A stretch of DNA of 64,000 nucleotides from Kalmusia sp. IMI 367209 (lineage: Eukaryota; Ascomycota; Dothideomycetes; Pleosporales; Didymosphaeriaceae): contig JAPEUQ010000020.1 in the NCBI GenBank assembly GCA_027946365.1, positions 248,001 to 312,000 of the forward strand, in the 5' to 3' direction. The translations under genes and the position numbers were made by a program. Positions 22,331-33,248 of the stretch are shown here, piece after piece; positions within the stretch are counted from its first letter, which is position 1, and every line of letters starts with the position of its first letter. The notes beneath the pieces are model-generated. The model searched no databases. It saw nothing but the letters and a program-made list of their open reading frames with translations, and was not told the DNA's origin.

Positions 22331-22354
22331 GCCCATACATCAGTCCCCCTTGTA
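22331..22354 (+). repeat. Solo terminal repeat of the Tc1/mariner family
   Basis: GCCCATACATCAGTCCCCCT followed by TGTA differs at two bases from the right terminus of the full element (GCCCGTACATGAGTCCCCCT then TGTA at 13103-13126), with TA at the outer end. No other part of the element is recognisable nearby. It could be an excision or deletion scar. Confidence 0.6.
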
Positions 22355-22463
22355 CTCCTCATCTCTCACCAGACCCTCTTGAAGACCCAGCATCTCATTC
22401 CTTTAAATATGATCTCACTACACCTACCTAGGATTAACATACACGTTGGTCCGCGCGTAGGTG

Positions 22464-23857
22464 TTAATCAAGCGTCTCTCTGGCTCCATTCTCATAGAAT
22501 GTATTATAGACCGAGGGTAAAGCTGATTGAATTGACCTAGAATTAGATGTATTGCAGGCCCAGGTGCTATCATGATCCCTAAAGACATGGTATGAGAGTT
22601 GTATAGGATCAGCGGGCCTAGGGATCTCTAGGTCGGAGTTATTGGTAGGTAGTGGTTGAACCGGCACAGATCCATGGACTTGTGGTGGTTGTGCTGACTG
22701 GTCGAAGCCATGCAACGTCAATGGCGCACCCTGATCATAGACGACAGTGCGACTCGCTTTTACCCCGCCATGACATGCTACTGGCTTCAAGAAAGCTTGA
22801 TTATCTTCGCTGAGATTGATATGACTGTGCTTTTGAGACTTCATAGCTTGAGACTTCTTGAATCGAGACTTGTTGACTCGAGACTTCTTGACTTGAGGCT
22901 CCGGGCGCGTTCGTTGAGGTAGATGGTAATGGGTCCATGGCATACGCTCGGCCTTATTGGAGCCCTCACCAGGGTTGTTGCAAGCAAAGTATTTTTCATG
23001 TGCTATCGCGACACCGAATAGGCTGGAAAGAATTAGCACCGAGTGTGTACATTACGGATAGGGAGGAATACCTAGGAAGTATCTTTTCCATTACGAGAGA
23101 CTTCATAGCACCTTCATACTCTTCATGGATGGCAAGTGACATGGTATCCATGGAGCGAATAGTTTCGTTCGCGATTATCTGGAGTTCGTTGATCCAAGAA
23201 GTGCCCTGGTTCTCGTATACATTACTACCATGGTTTACAAGCGTAATCTCAGTCGCAAGGAGAGCAAGATCTATCAAGGATAAGTAGGTGTAGAGCCACA
23301 ATCTGGTTGTAAGTACTTACCCTGGACTCTCAAGCGCGTAGGCTCGTCGTAGGGCACGGTAGTAGGCCACCAAGGTGGGAGCTCGCTTGATTCATGCTTG
23401 TTGGTCCTACTATTATAGGCACCATATATCTTCCGACGGTTCGGCTGTATCCAATGGATCCAAGCCGTCACGATATAGCGCAAGGGCTTTAAAGTAACCT
23501 CCTTGAACCGCGTAAACAAGAAGTGCCTCAGGCCCTTGATGTCACCAAAATCGAAGCTGTGTTCCATCCTACATCCCAAAGGACAATCTTCGGGTGCATC
23601 ATGTGTGGTTGTGAACCGTTCTCTTCTGAATAGAATCTCGAAGCCCCGAATAGGCTTGTAGATGGGCTGCTCGTCGCCATAGAGATTCCTTACGTAGCCA
23701 ATAACGGGCTCCTCCGTCTGCTTCACTAAGCGTTAGCAAAGTAGATGGACGGTGTGTTGGATCTTTTGTTATCTCCAAGACTCCCCTTGGCTCAAGCTGC
23801 TGAACGACTACGTACCGTTCTAAGTTGCTCCACTTTCCGCTCGCGTGTCTCTGTCAT
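22464..23857 (-). CDS. YDR124W-like helical-bundle (DUF2841) protein, four exons, 399 aa
   Basis: Minus-strand exons: 23857-23816 (MTETRERKVEQLRT), 23720-23321, 23270-23072 and 23022-22464. All phases agree, giving 399 residues with no stop. The core contains FDFGDIKGLRHFLFTRFKEV, IVTAWIHWIQPNRRKIYGAY, PPWWPTTVPYDEPTRLR and, across the last intron, KILPS/LFGVAIAHEKY. This is the diagnostic pattern of the AFUB_079030/YDR124W-like helical-bundle family (xVTAWxxxIxPxR, WWPxxVxxxEP, ILPxLFxVA). The C-terminus is a Ser/Lys/Pro-rich low-complexity tail. In Aspergillus fumigatus members occur in the subtelomeric hrmA-associated cluster; a molecular function is not established. Two paralogues lie at 26.3 and 35.5 kb. 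Confidence 0.8.
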
Positions 23858-24196
23858 GGCGCCTTTGACAGATGACTACCGAATTCCCTATACTTCGATG
23901 ATGGACAGACCACCCATAGGTCGAATGAGGAACTAGATTGTAGAACGCCATGCTCGACAGAGACAGCGGTCTAAAAGAGCTGAGGCGATGTCCCGGTTCC
24001 GTGGGAGAATACGTACAAAGTCGCACTAGGATGGAGCGGGCCTTGGCGTTGCAAGGTAGTAGATCGGGGGAGATGACCTTGCCAAATGGGGCGCTCGTCC
24101 TACTTCGCCGAGAACGTCCAGACAACCCTTAACAGTTACACAACCAAGCGCAGGCGAACTGGACCGGGGTCGATGTCTGCAAAAAAAAAATGTCAC

Positions 24197-24294
24197 ATGT
24201 AGAAACCACCCAGAAGCACGTGCAGAAACCACCCAGAAGCGCGTGCAGAAACCACCCGGAAACGTGTGCAGAAACCACCCAGAAGCATGTGTAG
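24197..24294 (+). repeat. 23-bp tandem repeat, four units (dispersed repeat family R23)
   Basis: The unit is GTGCAGAAACCACCCAGAAG plus three variable bases. Units start at 24220, 24243, 24266 and 24289 (23-bp period), preceded by one shortened by two bases. Relatives of the unit occur near 25.5, 26.0, 29.2 and 34.9 kb in both orientations. Confidence 0.85.
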
Positions 24295-24522
24295 GAAGAA
24301 CGTTATGCATTTGTTTCGGGTGCTACAGCTGCAGCGCGGTCCGGAGAGCTGACCTTGCGAATGAGTAAATCCGCGAGTTTCTCTCCTTTGAACGACTAGA
24401 AAGTGCTTTGTCCTCTGTTCTCTTCGAAACTGTAGGTAGCCCTTTACTCTGCCAACAATGATTGATGCTAATCTGTAAGCCTTCTACATATCGATACCAG
24501 TTAACGCGAAGAAACCATGTTC

Positions 24523-25233
24523 TCATGTTGTACTCCTATGAACAAGTGACGCTGCAGCAGTAGGCTCCACCTCTTGACTAGTACCAATCGCCTCGCGGTC
24601 ATTTTGTAGGACCTCGGCTTCCTCCAAGCGACCTTCGCGCCTGTGATTCTCAATTTGGGCGTCGAAAAGTAGGCGATACCCCTTAAGCATGGTGATGGCT
24701 AGGGCAATAAGTTGGTCCTTGTTGATTGGGTTGGGCTGATGACCTGCTTCCTGGATGGATCTGTTGAGATTGTTACTATGGAGTAGATGGAGAGTCCCGT
24801 TGGCGAGGCCTTTTTCCAAGATGTTGGGGTTGGTCTCCAGAATCTCTTCCCACAATTGAGAAAAGGCCCAAGACTGTTTATTGCGCAGTATTTGTTGACC
24901 CCTTGCCCTGCTGACGTTGAGTGGCGGACCGATTTCGAATGTTGCTGTAGACTCCATGATATTGCTGTTGGTGAGGCTGTCTCCTTGCAAGAACTCAGGC
25001 TGATGCGTGGGTGGAGTTGTTGAAGTCTTCGTAGCGTCGTAGTGAACGGGCTGCCAACCTAGGTAGCGCGCGCGAGCAGCCTCGGCGTCAGGCTTCAGGA
25101 TGATTTGATTACTGGTCGAAGTTGGACGCGAAGACCCCATGGTAGTTTGCCAAAACCTTGTTCGTCTTCCTCTGAAAGGATTGGATTGATCGTGTTGCTC
25201 TGACTTGATGTGGTGACCTCGGAGCGCGGGCAT
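24523..25233 (-). CDS. Unknown protein, 236 aa (duplicated at 28.7 kb)
   Basis: One uninterrupted minus-strand exon. I choose the ATG at 25233 (MPALRGHHIKSEQHD) because the 29 codons upstream are low-complexity Phe/Ser-rich, although an ATG at 25320 is in frame. The N-terminal half is polar and probably disordered (SNPFRGRRTRFW, STSNQIILKPDAEAARARYL); the C-terminal half is helical (KQSWAFSQLWEEILETNP, NKDQLIALAITMLKGYRLLFD, IENHRREGRLEEAEVLQND). No known domain is recognised. A degraded second copy at about 28.7-29.3 kb shares the STSNQI..KP.AEAA..RY segment and the 5' flank, which supports it being a real gene that was duplicated. Confidence 0.5.
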   Translation of the reverse strand: MPALRGHHIKSEQHDQSNPFRGRRTRFWQTTMGSSRPTSTSNQIILKPDAEAARARYLGWQPVHYDATKTSTTPPTHQPEFLQGDSLTNSNIMESTATFEIGPPLNVSRARGQQILRNKQSWAFSQLWEEILETNPNILEKGLANGTLHLLHSNNLNRSIQEAGHQPNPINKDQLIALAITMLKGYRLLFDAQIENHRREGRLEEAEVLQNDREAIGTSQEVEPTAAASLVHRSTT

Positions 25234-25525
25234 GTTGGTTTCGAATGGAAAGAAAATGGTTGAATTGCGATGAAAAGAGAGTGGTTGATTCGGAATGAAA
25301 AGAGAGTGTGCAAGCAGCAATTATTGTCTTCTTGCCATGCTAATTTTAAGCAAGGCAAGTAATCTGTAGGTGATCCTGAGTGTTACAAAATACATCGCCC
25401 CGCACTTTGGCACGCTGATGCCATAGTGAATTGGGCAAGCGTCGCGCGAAAGCTTGTAGTCTAATATAATGCAGCACTCTCCCATATGGATTACGTACGA
25501 TGCAGACGAGACGAGCTAGATGCTT

Positions 25526-25605
25526 CACACGCTTCTAGGTAACTCCCATGTACGCTTCTAGGTGTTTATGCACACATATCTGGGTGTTCATGCACACATA
25601 TCTGG
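25526..25605 (-). repeat. R23-related repeat cluster
   Basis: CACACGCTTCTAGGT, TACGCTTCTAGGTGTTTATG and two copies of CACACATATCTGG.. in succession are reverse-orientation relatives of the 23-bp unit (complement of ACCCAGAAGCGTGTG). Spacing is irregular (25-29 bp). Confidence 0.6.
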
Positions 25606-26036
25606 ACATTTCACTAATACTTGGGCCGATGATGCGCTGAAAACCTAGCGCTTACAACGTTTCACAATACCGTGACGCACAAAGTACGGCGCACAGGACA
25701 CAAAGAAATATGAATAAAGCTGTACTGGATTCGCCCGTCTGTACCGTATTCGGGACGACAAAGACGTTAAATGGGTTTACACCTGGTTTAGATATCCGTT
25801 CGTCCGACTTTAAGTTATGCGAAAGTAGCATGGCTTGCAGTTGACTGCACCGCGGCATAGTGACATGCTCGCAACGCCGCGACGCGTTTCTGACAGCCTG
25901 GAACGGCATGGCGGGGCCTACGCGCATGGCAGCCGTGGCTTCAAACTATCGGCCGAGACTAATGCAAAGCATGTTAGCGATCTCGCACACTCCCATTTTT
26001 CCGTCTACGTGCAGCTATCTGTGTCGCTTCTGAGTA

Positions 26037-26062
26037 GTTTCTGCACACGATTCTGGGTGGTT
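26037..26062 (-). repeat. Single R23 unit
   Basis: GTTTCTGCACACGATTCTGG followed by GTGGTT is one full unit in reverse orientation. It lies about 265 bp before the DUF2841 gene start at 26327. Confidence 0.6.
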
Positions 26063-26326
26063 ACACCCGCCCTCGGCAGAACCCTGACTGCGAAGACCTT
26101 CTCGCACAGATCACATAACACAAGCACGGAAGCGATCTGTACTGAAGCAACTGCAGCAGAGGCTCAAATATCACTCCTGGTAGCTTTGAGGCGACAAATG
26201 GAAGTGCACTCGACAAATGCTCATTAAGACTGAATTTACAAGATTTCTAACAATTATACTCCCTCATTGCCCTACAGTACCTTTCGAAAGCGTTATGATT
26301 GCTCCGTCTAGTGAAGTATAAACGCC

Positions 26327-27320
26327 ATGGCCAAACGGAAGAAGGTAAATGTGGACCTATCCTCGCTAGTAACACGTCGTGCTTTGGCGCTCGTCTTCTT
26401 ACGTTCGTAGGCACATGAACCTCTTGCTTGGTTGAGGACCAACAATGGCGTTGAGATCCCTGTCTACCATGTCATCCCAGGGTTTGAGCAATATTTCTTG
26501 ACACAAACTGCCCCACGGTCGTCACGGTCGTCTAAGGTTATCGACCAGCCGTATGAGACCCAAGCTATTTGTCCATTGTTCAATCTAGAACGTGGTAAAA
26601 GAAAGCGAGATGATTCGTGTCATTCATTACACGTCTTGCAAGTTGGAAACATTGAGCACATCGAGCACTTCTATGCGGTGCGGTTAACGGAGTTGAACAC
26701 GAGACCACTACATGCTATAGTGACTGCCTGGGTAAAGAAGATTGAGCCTCTACGACAGAAAAAATACGGACATTATGATACGTCCAAGATGTGCCGCCTA
26801 TCCTCAACTACTCGACCAATTTGGTGGCCCAATAAGGTACCTTACTTTGATCCTGCACATTTGAAACGTGAGGGTAAGTTCCCTTAATAGCTAGGTCTTC
26901 CTCTTGCTTACTATTAACAGACCTTATTACCCTCGCCGTTAGCATTATGCTCGTTCACCGGCATATTGATGATAAATGTGGCAAGAGGAAGCATTTTTCT
27001 TGGATTAAGACACTTGAACGTATTGCCACATACATTCTAGAGGATACGGCTACTGAAAAATTTTCAACAGGTAAGGGTGCACGTTACAATCAAGGCATGA
27101 AAAGGCGCGCTTTAGATCAGATACTCCCCAGGTACTTTACCTCCTATTCATTACGGAGTCAGTGCTAACTCTTTCTAGCTTATTCACAGTGGCGAAGTTA
27201 CATGAAGACTACGTTGCTAAGCATAACTTATACGAGGGCTCTATAGCTAAGGATCCTTGCTGCAGCAAGCAGGTGGCCTGGTCACATATCGATATGACTC
27301 AACGTGAGTGGCTTCATTAG
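26327..27320 (+). CDS. YDR124W-like helical-bundle (DUF2841) protein, four exons, 277 aa
   Basis: Exons are 26327-26344 (MAKRKK), 26411-26873, 26921-27131 and 27179-27320, with consistent phases. Core motifs: VGNIEHIEHFYAVRLTELNT, IVTAWVKKIEPLRQKKYGHY, RPIWWPNKVPYFDPAHLKRE, then ILPS/LFTVAKLHEDYV and VAWSHIDMTQ, the signature of the AFUB_079030/YDR124W-like family. It is shorter than its two paralogues, which carry long C-terminal tails. A Pro/Ser/Tyr-rich frame at 27348-27695 looks like such a tail, but the only obvious intron (donor CGTGAGT at 27304, acceptor TAG at 27346) leaves it one base out of frame. So either the tail was lost by a frameshift or I have misplaced the intron. Function unknown. 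Confidence 0.75.
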
Positions 27321-27347
27321 AGAGAAAAGGGTCCTAGTGATCGTAGC

Positions 27348-27695
27348 CATGAGACTGGAGTGGACGAACAAATCGATGACGATGTCAATATTACTCAAGG
27401 TGTTTATTGCGGTGCCCCAATGGTAGCGACGTCCCCCCCAACCTCGGCCCAGAGCGCGACATCAACGTTAACGGAATTCGATCCGTCTGCAAGAATGGCG
27501 GAGACATATTATCCTTTTCCAACTCAGGACATTCCTTCCACTAGCTTTGGCCAATCATTGACTCCATTCTCATACACGAATATCTTGGAAGAAGAACCCA
27601 TTGTTGGTTCGTATTCCTACAACCCTCCTTACGCCTTTGACTCTTTCACATCCCCGTATATGGACGACACTGTAAACTCACGGCGTTCTGGATGA
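27348..27695 (+). other. Possible detached C-terminal tail of the DUF2841 gene
   Basis: An open frame rich in Pro, Ser, Thr, Tyr and Asp (TYYPFPTQDIPSTSFG; SYSYNPPYAFDSFTSPYMDD) follows the 26.3-kb gene on the same strand after 27 bases. Composition is similar to the tail of the 35.5-kb paralogue (repeats with YQNTAQ.PWVEG). The single-base phase mismatch leaves its translation unproven. Confidence 0.35.
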
Positions 27696-28685
27696 TATGA
27701 CTTCCTCTTTTCCGCAAAGGCACAACTATGTAACATAAGCAGCTTTGCAAACTCCGACGAATTACGGCTACAATGCACCAGCGAGACCAAAAGGATAAGG
27801 AGAGACCTACTAAAGATGACAGCCCTGCTCATACCTTGCAGCAATCACGAGCATCGCGAAACGATATTACACGGCATGCAAAGCAGATAAGGCAGAAGTA
27901 CTTCACGATGGAAAGCTTGCTAAGTAGTTGCGATGTATACAATGTATCTTTTGCTGCTACGAATGATTGTCACAAATGGCGATGGAGTAATACCATGCTG
28001 CGCTTGCCCAGATCCCGACTGACGCTCTGACCAAACACCATGTGGAAGAAAGCGATGCGAGATGGACGGCGCGACGTAGCGCGATGTGGAAGCCCTGGAT
28101 CATTGTCTGTCTCTTCATCAGCCTTTTACCATGTCTTAGTGCTTCCTACATACCTAGAAATAATCCAATAACTCAGAAACCCAATAATTGTAAGGAGAAT
28201 TCCTAGCCCTAACATCAACCGTACGAAGTGTGGTGCAACGTGCCCGTGCTTGTACATCACTTTTTTGATTTAGCAGACACTCATCTGAGCGGTGCTCACT
28301 CACTTTGATAGCTACGGGGCGGGTCGAACATCGCGAGGGGAATTGAAGCAATGGTAGCGAGGCTTTTGCGCATGAAAGCTTAGTGTGGAGGATATTTCAA
28401 AAGCTCTGTTAGTCGAGGTATCAGCCATCTTTATAAGCCCAAGTGCTCCTTGGCCGAATATGCTGTGCGTCAAACATGCCATGGTCATTTTCGTGGCTGC
28501 TCGAGCCCCACACTGCGCGATGAGGGAGGACTGATGAATGTGCATTTGATGTCTGCATGCTCATGTTGGTTGGCTATGCGTTGGCGCGCTAAGATGGTGA
28601 AATGCCCCCTGGAATTTTCCCCTCGCAGCCATCTCGATATTCAGCTTAAAGCAAGGGGCATGACTTCCTGAAAACGCCACACTGC

Positions 28686-29280
28686 TCAAATCTCTCCACG
28701 GTTCCCTCTAGGTTGGCTGGGGGATCTCTGTGTACGAACAGCCTCGCCTTTGAAGTCATTGGGGGCGTTTTGATCACCTTGTGGGTAGCGCTTGTGAGCA
28801 GCCTCAGCATTAGGCTTCTGATCAATTTGATTGCTGGTTGAAGAATGTGCAGGCGCCGTGATGGTCAAGTACCAAGATGATCTGTTCCTATGAAGGTTAC
28901 TAACTGCGTAATGCATGGCGCATACAAAAGACCCAATCAATTGTAGTCTCCTTCTGACTTATTGTAATGATCTTGAAGGGCGACCATATTATTCTCTTGA
29001 TCCTTATACAACATGGCAACTCTAGACAAGGAAAAAAGGATCTGTAGATGACTCTCTCGTGTACCAAATTACAACGGCCCATACTTCGGCAAGCTGGTCC
29101 TGTCCTAGATCGGGCGAGCGTTGCGCGAAAGCTGAGATGTGGCATTCCGCATTATTGTTCTCATGTAGATTGCCGTACGATGCGAGATAAGACTTTCTTC
29201 CGAATCGACCTGAACGAGGTCCTGCACACGCTTCTAGGTGCTTCACGCCGCACACGCTTTTGGGTGCTCCCTGGATACCC
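28686..29280 (-). pseudogene. Degraded duplicate of the 24.5-25.2 kb gene and its 5' flank
   Basis: On the minus strand SSTSNQIDQKPNAEAAHKRY corresponds to TSTSNQIILKPDAEAARARY of the 24.5-kb gene. Upstream, GCGAGCGTTGCGCGAAAGCT (29107) matches GCAAGCGTCGCGCGAAAGCT (25437), and GTACGATGCGAGA and CACACGCTTCTAGGTG continue the match to the R23 repeats. The C-terminal helical half is absent and frames are broken. The duplicated block therefore includes gene, promoter and repeat. Confidence 0.65.
29224..29270 (-). repeat. R23-related repeat, two units
   Basis: GCACACGCTTCTAGGTGCTT and GCACACGCTTTTGGGTGCTC occur 26 bp apart, both reverse-orientation relatives of the 23-bp unit at 24.2 kb. Confidence 0.6.
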
Positions 29281-30082
29281 CCTACGAGGGGGAACCATGT
29301 CTAGTAGCGGCCTGAACCGGAGTGGCACTTCTTCGGAGCGCTGCATTTTCGTCTAACTGGGCCTATTGCAGCGCAGTATGTGGTGGTTCCCGCATTAGTA
29401 TTAGAGGGATCTGCGTGCTGGGACCGATGGATCTAAGACGCATCCCTCGTGGCTTGGCGGAGGACCGAGCGTTTGTTGGGGTACCCGCGCAGGACGCTAT
29501 CGGAGCCCACAAATCACCCATTAATGTGTGAAGGCGATCTCCAGTCTAGCATCTCACGATCCGACCGTAACACGTAACCATAGTCTGTGGCAACTATGCA
29601 GCGCTTGGCGCTTTCGAAAAAAAAATTGGCTTCACGAGCAGAGTCAAGAAGTCTACGATGCAGTTCTCATGGTGTAAAACCAGCTATAAGAGTGTATTTC
29701 AGATGATGTTGGAGGCATGTAAGCGTTAAGACAGTCAGGTAAAGACACGGGCGCTGCGGCTTCCTCAAAAGTCCTAAGCACGTCTTCAGTTATCTCGTCT
29801 CCATACGAAGTCAAATTTAAGTTGAGGACTAACTGTGAGCAGCCCTAGTCCCTGATACATGGCTTAGCGATACCCTTGTCCGGTTTCAGGTGAGCGGTCA
29901 GAGCTCCGATGCTACAAATTAACGCCACTATTCTGCCGTTTCGAATGCACCTGCAGATGATGAAAGTATATAGGTAGTCTGAACCCGCCGCCTTAGTAGC
30001 CTGTATTGCGAGTCCCAAACAACTTATAATTGAAAAGACGACACACACTTACATTCATTCCTCGGCGAAAAGACGAACGGAT

Positions 30083-30653
30083 ATGGACGGAGAGGCGACC
30101 GCTCTAGATGAAAATTTAGAGGAAGTACCGGACGGGGAGCTAGTATGTATACAACAAAACTCCATGTACATTTTCAGCATATGTTGAACAATAGCAGATT
30201 GGTATATCTATCCAATGGGATGGTACCGGAGTCTTCGCAGTTCAGGATGGGCCGCAGCCTCTCCCTTTGCCCTGGGCTCAGTTCTGCAGCAACTTAGGAA
30301 TGGAAACAGTTAAGCAGCTTATCTCGAAGAAGGCTCTTGAGACGATTGTACTTTTGGTGGATGTACAAGGCGAGAGGCTCGAGCCTCTGCCTCTCTGGGG
30401 AGGAATAATTGATGAGAATGATCTACAGGTCTTATGGCCAGCTAAGACTGATGATTCTACGAGCTTTGTGCACTCATTGCCTGATCAACAGGCTTGCACG
30501 GAACCCCTGGATTTTCAGGAAGGTAACGGCGAGGAGGAAGCGGAAATATCCTCTCAGGGAACTATTGAGGATCCTACTCTGTTTGAACGCTTGCCTAAGT
30601 GCTTCCAGTCCCAGAATCAGTTTCCCGTCAACACCTTCGCCCAGGAACTTTGA
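30083..30653 (+). CDS. Hypothetical protein, two exons, 171 aa
   Basis: Exon 1 is 30083-30142 (MDGEATALDENLEEVPDGEL) and exon 2 is 30198-30653, joined in phase 0 by a GTATGT donor and CAG acceptor. The protein continues IGISIQWDGTGVFAVQDG.., then a helix GMETVKQLISKKALETIVLL and an acidic C-terminal half (EGNGEEEAEISS). I recognise no domain. The clean intron and non-repetitive composition argue for a real gene. It stands alone, about 1.4 kb after the duplicated block, with no obvious partner. Confidence 0.5.
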
Positions 30654-30659
30654 GCGATA

Positions 30660-33248
30660 ACATACGAAAATTATTCCAGATTTCCACCCATGTATTGGAA
30701 TTAACCATGTGACGGTCTATCTCTTTGGATGGCTAAAGGACTGGGATTGACGGAACCGCAATGCCGTCTCGGGACACATTTCGTTTCAATAGCTGCATGT
30801 ATAGTTAAGGAGTTTATATAATAGGCCTTAGGGTCGCTAGTAGATATTTCGGTTACGTTGCATAAATATAAGAGCGTAACATCCGCTTGGCACCTGCACG
30901 CTTTTCGCACCTTTATCCTTTCGGCACCTATAGAAAACGTTAATGGAAAACTGCAATGCGGTCCTAGGGTGATCTAATGATAAGTATGTGCGACAAGCGT
31001 CCTGTTATCGCACAATATGAATAGGGTAATCATGCAGTCTCATCCGCAGCCTCCAGACCTAGAAAATGATGAAGTTGCCGAGCACTACTATCCTCTGCTC
31101 CCAGATATTTATTCTCACTCAAGGTCATGGCCGATAGTCTCTCAGATCTGTCGGCTTGTAGGACCAGTCTCCACATATCTGGGCCTCTGCTTGTAGTATA
31201 CACGATGTTCTCACTGTCTGCTGTGCTATACGGTGTGTACATATTCGTGCTTCTCATTCTCATTGCTACGAGCTCAGCTCTCGTGTACTGGGAAGCCATG
31301 GAAAAATCCGGACGTGAACGACCAAACCCGATGGTGAGAATTCTCTATAGATGAAGCGTTGCTTTCAACACGATGAACACGATGGTGATTATTCTTTCCG
31401 TCCGCAAAGCAAACAGCTCTTATAGCATTTGTTCTGGCAAGCTAGAGGGTCTGACTAGAGTCCAAGAAGCTCTTTCTATTTAGGCTTGTCAGTATGCAAA
31501 TTACATAATGCTACATTCGCGTGGGCTTCACAAGTCTTGAGATTCCTTCGTACAAAGGGCAATCTCAATTGAAACTTACGTCACGTTTCGGCAGGAATTC
31601 GACAGGGGTAGCGACACCAAACTCAGGGAATCTTCATAAGTTAGATCTTTTCGATCCCAGGATGCAGTAATAGACTTTTTGGTACCTGGCTAACAACGTT
31701 GTAAAGCAGAGTTGACCGTGGAGGAGACGGTTAACTGCAAAAGCTGGCCGACGGTAGCTGACGTAATAGTGCCTTGGCGCTCGCTTACGTCATGTGATCT
31801 GAGTTGAGATCGAGATTGCGGGGTAAGCATGTGAAGCTTGACGTGAAGGCTCGGCAACATTGGATCATCGCCAAGGTAGATAAGGCGTAGAACCTCCTGA
31901 TCGCCTGGACAAGCCCTTTACGCCCCTTGTCTCTATATCCTCATTCGATCTACTTCCTCTACCTTCATGACAGATATGTGCCTTCGTTATGACCCTTTGA
32001 GGATGCTGCGAGCGTACATTTCTCCGGCCAGTCGTAAGAGATAGTTGCGCGGGGTGCGAGCGACTTGAAAGCCATGTTGCCAGCCTGACAACGATAGCAA
32101 AGCTAAGTAGCGGGATGGAGCTGTGGCAGTGCTAGGCGTGCTGACCGGATTCAACCGAGTGGCTGGAGGGGGTTTGATGTTTTCAGCCACGCACAGCCTA
32201 GTTGAGACAAGCTATCGCATACACGGGCGATCACTAACGAGGACGCGAACGACTGAGGATCAATACCGCACGACTACAGCGCGGTGTTCTACTCTCAAAA
32301 ACTCCCTGGTGCTGCTATGGAAGAAAATGTTGTGATCACGTTATCGTCATTAGTGTAGGATGGAAGGTGTCCAAGCATGCGTGGCGGCCCAATCGGTACT
32401 CAACGAGCCGGTGAAGTTCGAAATAGCCGTGCGCGTTATTAATGGTGGGTCTAAGCCCACTTCGAACAATTTTCACCTGATATCTAAGTGCCCCGCACTT
32501 CGTTGAAGCGTCATCAGCTATATCGGTTCCCATCAAACATCTTCTTGCGGTGTAAAACGGACTGTCGCCGTGCCAGTGGGTGCGTGCCACGAACAGAAGG
32601 CATCGCCCTTGTCTCAAAACGGACACGTCAGTGCTTATCTAATTTTGCATGATAAAATTGTTTGCGACGAAGTGTCGCCTTGCATATATGCACAGACACC
32701 GGATTATATCTCGACTGCCAGCATATTGTGGTGCGACCTTGGGAGCAGGCTCTTATTCTTATTCTTTCCGCACAACCGACGACACCTGCATCTTTCACCA
32801 CGGCCTGGGTAAACTTTGACGACGCGTCACAAGACGGCCTTCACCGGATCAACTTGAACTTCGAGGCATGTGACACGCTGTTTGAAAAAATTTTGGGCTT
32901 ATCGTTTTGACAGACGATCCTGCGACCGACGGCAAAGATTGTGCGCATTCGGTGTTCCTAGCTATCTGGTATGACCTACACGATATCCATCATTTTCGCG
33001 TTGATATTTATACGTGCAGAGGACGGAACGTACTCGTGGACGTTATGCTAAGACAGCCTACCCATTTGGGTACGGAGGTGCTTGAAAAAGATGCGACTGT
33101 AAAGCTTGTTGAAGGAGTTGTGATACTTAGGAGGAAAAATGGGACAGACGTCATGCTCAACACTCAGGAGCTTAAAGTTTTCAAAGGGGAGAAACTTTTG
33201 TGGACTACAGCGTGCACATTTCAATTGGATTATATAGCGGAATGATCC
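30660..33248. other. No confident gene
   Basis: About 2.6 kb with short frames only. At 31127-31354 a frame encodes one hydrophobic stretch (LYGVYIFVLLILIATSSALV) that could be a membrane segment, but no other support exists. At 32907-33245 a frame of 112 codons (LKVFKGEKLLWTTACTFQLD) has protein-like composition and possible upstream exons at 32660-32810 (HIVVRPWEQALILILSAQPT). I cannot establish either as a gene. Confidence 0.4.

Noticed and set aside
24197..24294. Regular 23-bp units considered as a CRISPR array
   Set aside because: Units are directly adjacent with no unique spacers, and the genome is a spliced eukaryote; it is a minisatellite.
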